Positions 56,939-64,000 of a stretch of 64,000 nucleotides of DNA are shown here, piece after piece. The stretch's first letter is position 1. Every line of letters starts with the position of its first letter. A model generated the notes under the pieces. It searched no databases, was not told where the DNA came from, and saw only the letters and a list, made by a program, of their open reading frames with translations. This stretch comes from Sutcliffiella horikoshii (lineage in GTDB: Bacteria > Bacillota > Bacilli > Bacillales > Bacillaceae_I), in the NCBI RefSeq assembly GCF_019931755.1, contig NZ_CP082918.1:4247195-4311194 (forward strand), given 5' to 3'. Both the position numbers and the translations under genes were made by a program.

Positions 56939-56961
56939 CGTTTTGCATGCAAAGGGTAACC

Positions 56962-57678
56962 CTATTCTAATGGTTGTTTATTAGGTGTACCTGGTTTACG
57001 AGGGTACTTCTTAGGTGTCGATTTAATCTTTTTGATGATAAGGATATTTCTTTCACTTTCCTCTAATGGCAAGGAAAAAGAATGCACCTTTTCTAGTTTT
57101 CCTCCTAATATTTGCAAGGCTTTTTTCCCTTTTTCAAGCTCCTCGCTTGCAGCCGCAGCTTTCATCGGCACAAACATACCGCCTTCTTTTACTAACGGCA
57201 GGCATAGTTCGCTTAATACAGATAAACGGGCAACAGCTCTTGCCGTAACAAGATCAAATTTCTCGCGATAGTCCGCATTTTTTCCGAATGTTTCCGCTCT
57301 GTCATGAACGAAATGGACATTTTTCAAATCAAGCTCATTAGCAAGGTTCTGTAAAAATGTAATTCGCTTATTCAAAGAGTCCACAATGGTAACCTTTAGG
57401 TTTGGAAAACATATTTTCAGAGGAATGCTCGGGAAACCAGCACCCGCTCCCACATCACATAGAGATAATTCTTGGTTAAGATCGACATAGAACGATGCGG
57501 TAATGGAATCATAGAAATGTTTAAGGTAGACCTCTTCTTCATCCGTGATGGCAGTAAGATTCATCTTCTCATTCCATTCCACCAGCAGCTTGTAATATGT
57601 ATCGAACTGAGAAAGCTGTTGAGAAGAAAGGGAAATCCCCTTCTCCTCCAACAGGGAAATAAATTGTTCTTTATTCAT
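56962..57678 (-). CDS. rsmG: 16S rRNA (guanine527-N7)-methyltransferase
   Basis: 238 residues: [20 protein letters not shown] is the SAM-binding motif, with [28 protein letters not shown] typical of RsmG (GidB). It methylates G527; loss gives low-level streptomycin resistance. It is 28 bases after mnmG. Confidence 0.97.
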   Translation of the reverse strand: MNKEQFISLLEEKGISLSSQQLSQFDTYYKLLVEWNEKMNLTAITDEEEVYLKHFYDSITASFYVDLNQELSLCDVGAGAGFPSIPLKICFPNLKVTIVDSLNKRITFLQNLANELDLKNVHFVHDRAETFGKNADYREKFDLVTARAVARLSVLSELCLPLVKEGGMFVPMKAAAASEELEKGKKALQILGGKLEKVHSFSLPLEESERNILIIKKIKSTPKKYPRKPGTPNKQPLE

Positions 57679-57705
57679 GTGTTCGTATCCTTTCTATCGT
57701 TGGAT

Positions 57706-59595
57706 TTACTCGTTGGATACTTTGGCGATACGACCTTGTTCCAAATAGACAAGCAAAATGGAAACGTCCGCTGGATTTACCCCAGATATTCTGGAAGCCT
57801 GGGCAACAGATAAAGGACGTACTTCTTTTAACTTCTGCCTTGCTTCGTTTGCAAGTCCGTGAATGTCATCATAATCGATGTTTTCTGGTATTTTCTTATT
57901 CTCCATCTTCTTCAAGCGATCCACTTGTTGAAGGGATTTTTGAATATACCCTTCATATTTCACCTGAATTTCCACCTGTTCTGCTACATCAGGAGAAATC
58001 TCCTTGTTTGCAGGCACCATCTGGTGAATATGATCATAGGTCATTTCAGGACGCTTCAAAAGGTCTGCTGCCCTGATGCCATCTTTCAGCTCGCTTCCGC
58101 CAGCTTCCCTGATGATGGTCTGAACCTGTTCATTCGGTTTAATGATGATAGATTGCAGGCGTTCTTTTTCTGCTTCGATCTCTTGTTTCTTCGCTTCAAA
58201 CTTTGCATATCGTTCCGGGGAAATAAGCCCGATTTTACGCCCGATTTCCGTTAAACGCAGGTCTGCATTGTCATGACGCAAGAGCAAGCGATATTCCGCA
58301 CGAGAAGTAAGCAATCGATATGGTTCATTTGTTCCTTTTGTCACCAGGTCATCGATCAGTACCCCGATATAAGCATCAGAACGGCTTAAGATAAGGTCTT
58401 CCTCACCCAGGGCACGTCTTCCGGCATTGATACCTGCCATGATTCCTTGCCCGGCCGCTTCCTCATACCCCGAGGTCCCGTTGATTTGCCCTGCTGTATA
58501 AAGGTTTTGAATTCTTTTTGTTTCAAGTGTCGGCCATAATTGCGTTGGGACGATGGCATCATATTCGATGGCATACCCCGCTCGCATCATGCGGACATTT
58601 TCAAGACCTGGAATAGTAGAAAGAATCTTACGCTGCACATCTTCCGGTAGGCTTGTGGAAAGTCCCTGTACATAGACCTCTTGCGTATTTCTTCCTTCTG
58701 GCTCTAGGAAAATTTGGTGTCTAGGCTTGTCGTTGAAGCGCACCACTTTATCCTCGATAGACGGGCAATACCTAGGCCCGGTCCCCTTAATCATCCCAGA
58801 GTACATCGGGGAACGGTGAAGGTTGTCATCAATAAGTTGGTGTGTTTCTGCACTAGTATAGGTCAACCAGCAAGGTAGCTGATCGGTAATGTATTCGGTT
58901 GTTTCATAGGAAAACGCACGTGGCACATCATCGCCTGGTTGTATTTCCGTTTTGCTGTAGTCGATGGATGCACTATTTACACGTGGTGGTGTTCCTGTTT
59001 TGAAACGTACCAAGTCAAACCCAAGTTCCTCTAAATGCTCGGAAAGCGTGATAGAAGGCTGTTGGTTATTTGGTCCGCTTAAATACTGAAGTTCTCCCAG
59101 TATAATTTTTCCGCGAAGGAAGGTCCCTGTGGTGATAACGACCGTCTTGGATTCATAGATGGCACCTGTTTGCGTGATAACACCCTTGCAAACACCGTCC
59201 TCGACGATTAACTTCTCGACCATTCCTTGCAGCAAGGTGATATTTTCTTCGTTTTCGATAGTTTTTTTCATTTCATGCTGATAAAGGAATTTATCGGCCT
59301 GTGCACGCAATGCACGTACCGCAGGACCTTTACCCGTATTCAACATACGCATTTGAATATGCGTTTTATCGATATTTCTTCCCATTTCTCCACCAAGCGC
59401 ATCAATTTCACGCACGACGATTCCTTTAGCAGGACCGCCTACAGATGGATTACATGGCATAAAAGCGACCATATCCAGGTTGATGGTCACCATTAACGTT
59501 TTCGCTCCCTGACGAGCTGCTGCCAGTCCTGCTTCTACACCCGCATGACCAGCACCAATTACTATTACATCATAGGAACCTGCATGATATTCCAT
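57706..59595 (-). CDS. mnmG: tRNA uridine 5-carboxymethylaminomethyl modification enzyme MnmG
   Basis: 629 residues. FAD site [68 protein letters not shown] and the C-terminal [19 protein letters not shown]. With MnmE it modifies the wobble uridine of several tRNAs. It is 17 bases after mnmE. Confidence 0.98.
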   Translation of the reverse strand: MEYHAGSYDVIVIGAGHAGVEAGLAAARQGAKTLMVTINLDMVAFMPCNPSVGGPAKGIVVREIDALGGEMGRNIDKTHIQMRMLNTGKGPAVRALRAQADKFLYQHEMKKTIENEENITLLQGMVEKLIVEDGVCKGVITQTGAIYESKTVVITTGTFLRGKIILGELQYLSGPNNQQPSITLSEHLEELGFDLVRFKTGTPPRVNSASIDYSKTEIQPGDDVPRAFSYETTEYITDQLPCWLTYTSAETHQLIDDNLHRSPMYSGMIKGTGPRYCPSIEDKVVRFNDKPRHQIFLEPEGRNTQEVYVQGLSTSLPEDVQRKILSTIPGLENVRMMRAGYAIEYDAIVPTQLWPTLETKRIQNLYTAGQINGTSGYEEAAGQGIMAGINAGRRALGEEDLILSRSDAYIGVLIDDLVTKGTNEPYRLLTSRAEYRLLLRHDNADLRLTEIGRKIGLISPERYAKFEAKKQEIEAEKERLQSIIIKPNEQVQTIIREAGGSELKDGIRAADLLKRPEMTYDHIHQMVPANKEISPDVAEQVEIQVKYEGYIQKSLQQVDRLKKMENKKIPENIDYDDIHGLANEARQKLKEVRPLSVAQASRISGVNPADVSILLVYLEQGRIAKVSNE

Positions 59596-59612
59596 GTTTG
59601 TTCCCTCCTATT

Positions 59613-61001
59613 CTATTTACCTAAGCAAAATTGTGAGAACAGCTGATCAATCAGGCTTTCATGTACCGCATCGCCGATAATTTCACCAAGTATTTCCCAC
59701 GTTCTCGTTAAATCTATTTGTACTATATCTATTGGCACGCCGCTTTCCATTCCTACTATCGCATCTTCCAGTGCTTGTTGGGCTTGCGTGATCAACCCAA
59801 TATGACGGGAGTTAGAGACATAGGTCATATCTCCTGCTTCTAAATCCCCTTGGAAGAACATAGAAGAAATGCCCTCTTCTAGTTCATCAATTCCTTGTTC
59901 CTCTTTTAAAGAGGTGGAAATGACCGTGTGTTTGTTGGCAAGCTCTTTCACTTGCTCTATATCAATTTTCGTCGGCAAGTCCGTTTTATTGACAATAACA
60001 ATGACATCCATGCCTTTTACCGCTTCAAACAACTGCTTGTCCTCATCTGTGAGGTCATCGTTATTATTTAAAACAAGCAAAATCAGATCCGCTTTTTTCA
60101 ACACTTCTCTTGATCTCTCGACACCAATACGCTCTACGATATCTTCTGTTTCCCGGATACCTGCAGTATCCACCAGACGTAATGGCACACCTCGGACACT
60201 TACATATTCCTCAATGACATCACGGGTTGTTCCTGGAATATCGGTTACAATTGCCTTATTTTCATGTACTAGACTGTTAAGCAAAGATGATTTTCCGACA
60301 TTCGGCCGTCCAATAATAACAGTAGAAAGACCTTCTCTTAATATCTTACCCTGTTGGGAAGTTTGTAACAGCTTTTCCAGTTCTTCTTTTACATAAGTGG
60401 ACTTTTCAAGCAATAACTGATGCGTCATTTCTTCGACATCATCATACTCTGGATAATCGATATTTACTTCGACATGTGCCAGCGTTTCTAAAATTTCCTG
60501 ACGAAGTTTCTGAATCAGTTTGGATAGTCGACCTTCCATCTGTCCCAGAGCTACATTCATCGCGCGATCTGTTTTGGCACGGATCAAATCCATCACCGCT
60601 TCTGCTTGTGAAAGGTCAATACGTCCATTTAAAAACGCTCGCTTCGTGAATTCTCCAGGTTCCGCAAGTCTTGCTCCCCTGCTTAGTACTAGTTGAAGCA
60701 ATTTATTGACGGAAACCAGTCCGCCATGGCAGTTTATTTCTACCACATCTTCTCTTGTAAAAGTTTTAGGTCCTCGCATAACTGAAACCATTACTTCTTC
60801 TATTATCTTTTCCGTTTTTGGATCTACGATATGTCCGTAGTGAATGGTATGAGAGGCAACATCTTTCATTTTCTTGGAGGATGGGGTGACAAAGATTTCA
60901 TCAATGATCCGGAACGCTTCTTCTCCGCTCAGGCGGACAATGGCAATCGCACCTTCTCCCATTGGAGTCGAAATAGCTGCTATCGTGTCAAACTCATACA
61001 T
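59613..61001 (-). CDS. mnmE: tRNA modification GTPase MnmE
   Basis: 462 residues. Tetrahydrofolate-binding N-domain ([22 protein letters not shown]), helical domain, GTPase inserts ([26 protein letters not shown]) and the catalytic C-terminal FCLGK. ATG 61001 follows GAGGTG; the frame runs to 61160 but the extra 53 residues have no family match. Confidence 0.98.
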   Translation of the reverse strand: MYEFDTIAAISTPMGEGAIAIVRLSGEEAFRIIDEIFVTPSSKKMKDVASHTIHYGHIVDPKTEKIIEEVMVSVMRGPKTFTREDVVEINCHGGLVSVNKLLQLVLSRGARLAEPGEFTKRAFLNGRIDLSQAEAVMDLIRAKTDRAMNVALGQMEGRLSKLIQKLRQEILETLAHVEVNIDYPEYDDVEEMTHQLLLEKSTYVKEELEKLLQTSQQGKILREGLSTVIIGRPNVGKSSLLNSLVHENKAIVTDIPGTTRDVIEEYVSVRGVPLRLVDTAGIRETEDIVERIGVERSREVLKKADLILLVLNNNDDLTDEDKQLFEAVKGMDVIVIVNKTDLPTKIDIEQVKELANKHTVISTSLKEEQGIDELEEGISSMFFQGDLEAGDMTYVSNSRHIGLITQAQQALEDAIVGMESGVPIDIVQIDLTRTWEILGEIIGDAVHESLIDQLFSQFCLGK

Positions 61002-61120
61002 ATCATTCACCTCATTTCTTTTTCTTTTTGTTTCTTCTATATCAATGTAAAATAGTTCGTCCTTTAACTTACTAAGGTTAGCATAATTTTTGTGTCTTTT
61101 AAAGTATTCCTGTTCGACAG

Positions 61121-61188
61121 TTATCCACAAAAATTTCCCGAACGGTTCTTTTGTCATCAATCATTTTAACTTATCCACATGTGAATAA
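61121..61188. promoter_or_regulatory. DnaA boxes upstream of mnmE
   Basis: Perfect TTATCCACA at 61121-61129 and 61171-61179, and a reverse near-match TGTGAATAA at 61180-61188. Confidence 0.65.
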
Positions 61189-61298
61189 CAATAAACAAAT
61201 CTCGCACAGTTGTTTCATCAGTTTTGCCGAAGTTTCTGTTCGCTAAAACAAATCTAAAGATTTTAGATCTTGCTGTTCCTTTTATCCGTTTTTTCCAG

Positions 61299-61402
61299 TG
61301 AAGACCTATCTCCTCCTTTTTTCTCGTCACTAAGGTCTTCATAACGGCGATGAGGACTTCTCTTCTCCTTTTTCCTCGTCACCAAGGTCTTCATCACAAC
61401 GT
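61299..61402. repeat. 52-bp tandem repeat array 4 (two hairpin units)
   Basis: Units at 61299 and 61351, 52 bp apart. Each has TGAAGACC or TGAGGACT and, ending 44 bases into the unit, AAGGTCTTCAT, the same geometry as array 3. The loops are pyrimidine-rich (CTCCTTTTT). The rest of the gap 61002-61479 holds the mnmE promoter region, DnaA boxes and the jag terminator. Confidence 0.88.
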
Positions 61403-61430
61403 TGAAATGAAGCATTACCCTGACGACCAT

Positions 61431-61471
61431 AAAAAAACGGCTGGCCCTTATTTGTAGGGTCAGCCGTTTTA
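61431..61471 (-). terminator. Terminator of the rpmH-rnpA-yidC-jag region
   Basis: AAAACGGCTGACCC / GGGCCAGCCGTTTT (one mismatch) with T7 on the minus strand, just past the jag stop. Confidence 0.88.
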
Positions 61472-61479
61472 GGTTTGGA

Positions 61480-62118
61480 TTATCTTTTTGCGACTTTGTT
61501 CTTTTTTGTTGTGATCACAAGGGAGCGGTTCGGTTCTTTTCCTACGGAGTAGGTTTCTACTTCCGGGTAGGCAGAGATGATCGAGTGCATCACTTTGCGT
61601 TCAAAAGAAGGCATCGGTTCAAGATGGACATCCTGTTTTGTTTTTAATGCTTTTTGTGCAAGCCGCTCTGCAAGCTGTTCCAAGGTTTCCCGGCGTTTCT
61701 CGCGGTATCCTTCTGCGTCGATGACGACATTTAGATATTGATTGGAATAGCGGTTTGCGACAATTTGCGTTAAATATTGAAGGGAATTAAGGGTTTGTCC
61801 CCTTTTTCCGATAATTAAAGCTGTTTTTTCGCCACTGATGCTGATGGAGATATTCCTACCTTCTACTTTTACATCAAGTTCTGCGACAATATTCATTTCA
61901 GTAAGAACTTTTTTCAAGAAATTCGTTGATTCTTCGATCGGGTCTTGCTTCAATTTGACGGTTACAACACTAGGTTTTGAGCCAAACAATCCGAAGAGAC
62001 CTTTCTTGCCTTCGTCAACGATAGTAATTTCTGCACGGTCTTTTGATGTGTTTAGTTGAGCTAAAGCAGATTGGACAGCTTCCTCGACTGTTGGACCAGT
62101 TGCAGTTATTTCTTTCAC
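61480..62118 (-). CDS. khpB: RNA-binding protein Jag/KhpB
   Basis: 212 residues: Jag_N domain ([19 protein letters not shown]), KH domain ([23 protein letters not shown]) and R3H domain ([32 protein letters not shown]). It binds RNA and influences cell elongation in Firmicutes. The ATG overlaps the yidC stop by four bases. Confidence 0.96.
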   Translation of the reverse strand: MKEITATGPTVEEAVQSALAQLNTSKDRAEITIVDEGKKGLFGLFGSKPSVVTVKLKQDPIEESTNFLKKVLTEMNIVAELDVKVEGRNISISISGEKTALIIGKRGQTLNSLQYLTQIVANRYSNQYLNVVIDAEGYREKRRETLEQLAERLAQKALKTKQDVHLEPMPSFERKVMHSIISAYPEVETYSVGKEPNRSLVITTKKNKVAKR

Positions 62119-62897
62119 TTTTTCGTTCCTCCTGCAGTTCCAGCAGCTGTTTCTTTTGCTTTTCTCAGCTCCGGTCCTTTAATAAAGTAAGTTTGAACAA
62201 TCATAAAGATGTTACCCACTACCCAGTATAGGGAAAGTGCCGCAGGGAAGTTGATCGCAAATACAACGATCATAATCGGCATGATCCAAAGCATCATCAC
62301 CATCTGCGGGTTGTTGTCCATACCAGCCATCATGATTTTTTGCTGGATGAATGTTGTGATACCAGCAACGACAGGAAGGATGAAGTATGGATCCGGATCT
62401 CCCAAGTCAAACCACATGAAATTATGGTTGGCAATTTCCGTCGTACGAGTAATCGCATGGAAAAATCCGATAAGGATCGGCATTTGAACCAATAATGGGA
62501 AACATCCGGCAAGCGGGTTTACACCATGCTTTTGGAAAAGACCCATTGTTTCTTGCTGTAATTTTTGTTGTGTTTTTTGATCTTTAGAACTATATTTTTC
62601 ACGAAGTGCTTTCATTTCCGGTTGTAAGGCTTGCATCGCCTTTGCATTCTTCGTTTGTTTAATCATTAACGGTAAGATAGCAAATCGGATTAATAACGTT
62701 ACAATAATGATGGATAAACCGTAGTCATTGTTCATTAGTTCAGCAAAATAAGTGATCAACCAAGACAATGGATAAACTACATATTCGTTCCAGAAGCCTT
62801 CGCTTTCATTGGTGATTGGCTGGTTGATTTCTGTACAGCCTGATAGTAAAGCTACAAGTCCAATAAGGGCCATTAGTAGCCATATTCGATTTTTCAA
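62115..62897 (-). CDS. yidC: Membrane protein insertase YidC (SpoIIIJ)
   Basis: 260 residues with a lipoprotein signal (LVALLSGC) and five helices of the YidC/Oxa1 core ([55 protein letters not shown]). It inserts membrane proteins; the SpoIIIJ position suggests it also serves sporulation. I choose TTG 62897, nine bases after AAGGAGG; the upstream ATG at 62993 lacks a ribosome site. Confidence 0.96.
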   Translation of the reverse strand: MKNRIWLLMALIGLVALLSGCTEINQPITNESEGFWNEYVVYPLSWLITYFAELMNNDYGLSIIIVTLLIRFAILPLMIKQTKNAKAMQALQPEMKALREKYSSKDQKTQQKLQQETMGLFQKHGVNPLAGCFPLLVQMPILIGFFHAITRTTEIANHNFMWFDLGDPDPYFILPVVAGITTFIQQKIMMAGMDNNPQMVMMLWIMPIMIVVFAINFPAALSLYWVVGNIFMIVQTYFIKGPELRKAKETAAGTAGGTKK

Positions 62898-63018
62898 CCT
62901 CTTTTTCCTCCTTTTTACACAAAAAAAATGATTCCTTTTACATCCTATCATTTTTATCTGACAAATTGAATATATGTCACACTTCCAACACATTTTTTCC
63001 TATCTTCTATATAACACC

Positions 63019-63145
63019 GCTGTTGATTTCCGCACCGGGCTTCGCTTTCCGTGGGGCGACCTTGAGCCTCCTCACTTCGTTGCGGGGTCTCAACATTGTC
63101 GCTTCTCCCCCACTGGAGTCTTCGCCCTGTGCTCCAATCACCAGC
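63019..63145. repeat. 128-bp interspersed element, copy E
   Basis: GCTGTTGATTTCC ... AATCACCAGC with the shared GC-rich middle, in the gap between rnpA and yidC. It interrupts a normally tight gene cluster. Confidence 0.87.
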
Positions 63146-63178
63146 TATAAACTTAGTAATTTTTTTTGTTAACTTACA

Positions 63179-63526
63179 TTATTTCTTAGCAGAAAGTGTC
63201 GGGAGTTTTCTTATTACGTGTTGTAGGCTTTTCTTTACTTCTTCAAATGACATGTCTGCAGCTGGCTTTCGAGCGATCACGACAATGTCGACGCCGCCAG
63301 GAAGATGTTCCTTCATTTCGTGGACTGCTTGTCTGACTAGCCGCTTTATTCGATTCCTTGTTACAGCGTTTCCAATTTTCTTGCTGACAGATAAACCAAT
63401 CCGGAATATGGGCTGGTCCGCTTTCTGCACAGCATATATCACAAATTGCCGATTGGCCATCGACTTTCCTTTTTGGAACACATGTTGGAACTCTTTATTT
63501 TTTTTGATTCTTTGTTCTTTCCTCAA
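63179..63526 (-). CDS. rnpA: Ribonuclease P protein component
   Basis: 115 residues: [22 protein letters not shown], the RNR motif [15 protein letters not shown] and [14 protein letters not shown]. It assists RNase P RNA in tRNA 5' maturation. TTG 63526 follows GGAGGAG by seven bases. Confidence 0.97.
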   Translation of the reverse strand: MRKEQRIKKNKEFQHVFQKGKSMANRQFVIYAVQKADQPIFRIGLSVSKKIGNAVTRNRIKRLVRQAVHEMKEHLPGGVDIVVIARKPAADMSFEEVKKSLQHVIRKLPTLSAKK

Positions 63527-63626
63527 TGTGTCTCCTCCTGCCTTACACAAATCCTCTAATTCGGTCCTATTTCAACATTCTTTCTCAATTCTCGTGAAAA
63601 AATAACCGGAATATGCCCGAAATAGT

Positions 63627-63653
63627 AAAAAAGACCACTGACAGTCAGTGGCC
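63627..63653 (-). terminator. Hairpin between rpmH and rnpA
   Basis: GGCCACTGAC / GTCAGTGGTC with TTTTTT on the minus strand, touching the rpmH stop. It would separate or attenuate rnpA expression from rpmH. Confidence 0.75.
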
Positions 63654-63821
<168 letters not shown>

Positions 63822-63935
63822 CTAAGTGGAAAAACACCTCTATATGATCGATAGACATTTATAAGCCGTTTTTCAACACCACTGGAAAGTCTTGCTTTCC
63901 TATAATATAAAATTTCTTTACAGACAGTCTTAATA

Positions 63936-63965
63936 ATTATAGAGAATATACCATCGAAATGTCAA
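63936..63965 (-). promoter_or_regulatory. Sigma-A promoter of rpmH
   Basis: TTGACA and TATAAT on the minus strand with an 18-bp spacer, about 150 bases before rpmH. Confidence 0.75.
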
Positions 63966-64000
63966 CTTCCCAAATGTAAGTATAAATTCCCCGGCCTCAC

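Noticed and set aside
59869..60396. 175-codon plus-strand open frame inside mnmE
   Set aside because: Antisense of the MnmE GTPase domain; serine-rich composition typical of such shadows.

Overview
The window is chromosomal DNA from a spore-forming Bacillus-type Firmicute (Bacillaceae). I infer this from strong AGGAGG-type ribosome sites, frequent GTG/TTG starts, the yyaC spore gene, the S-box riboswitch and above all gene order. From about 29.4 kb to the right edge the order rlmH, htrA, walJ-I-H-K-R, purA, dnaC, rplI, gdpP, yybS, rpsR-ssb-rpsF, ychF, yyaC, parB-parA, noc, rsmG, mnmG, mnmE, jag, yidC, rnpA, rpmH matches the left flank of oriC in Bacillus subtilis. oriC and dnaA should lie just beyond position 64000. 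Most genes are on the minus strand, so they are transcribed away from the origin, with the replication fork. I cannot name the species.

The left part (0-29 kb) is accessory. It holds the end of an Nramp-like transporter, an IS3-family (IS150-type) element that appears to have landed inside a transcription terminator, degV, a NERD-domain gene, a long 52-bp tandem repeat, a pirin, malate:quinone oxidoreductase, and a head-on operon made of a DUF1190-like lipoprotein, a glutathionylspermidine-synthetase-like ATP-grasp enzyme and a DUF350 membrane protein, convergent with a K+ channel. Further right are a diguanylate cyclase, two EamA transporters, an MsrA, a TSUP exporter, a secreted M14 carboxypeptidase and a membrane-anchored penicillin acylase. 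An S-box controlled operon then joins a MetNPQ methionine importer to two oxidoreductases.

The right part (29-64 kb) is the conserved origin-proximal core: cell-wall homeostasis (wal operon, an M23 peptidase), four tRNAs, purine synthesis, the replicative helicase, c-di-AMP turnover, ribosomal proteins with SSB, chromosome segregation (parABS, noc), tRNA modification and the YidC/RnpA/RpmH cluster. Three parS-like sites and two groups of DnaA boxes fit this location.

The most unusual signals are non-coding. Four separate intergenic arrays (4.0, 39.2, 40.1 and 61.3 kb) all repeat with exactly 52 bp although they fall into two unrelated sequence classes, and their units carry inverted repeats. 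A second family of about 128-bp elements with terminal inverted repeats sits only near the origin. The best protein-level candidate is the lipoprotein/amidoligase/DUF350 operon, whose lipoprotein ends in Gly-Gly.
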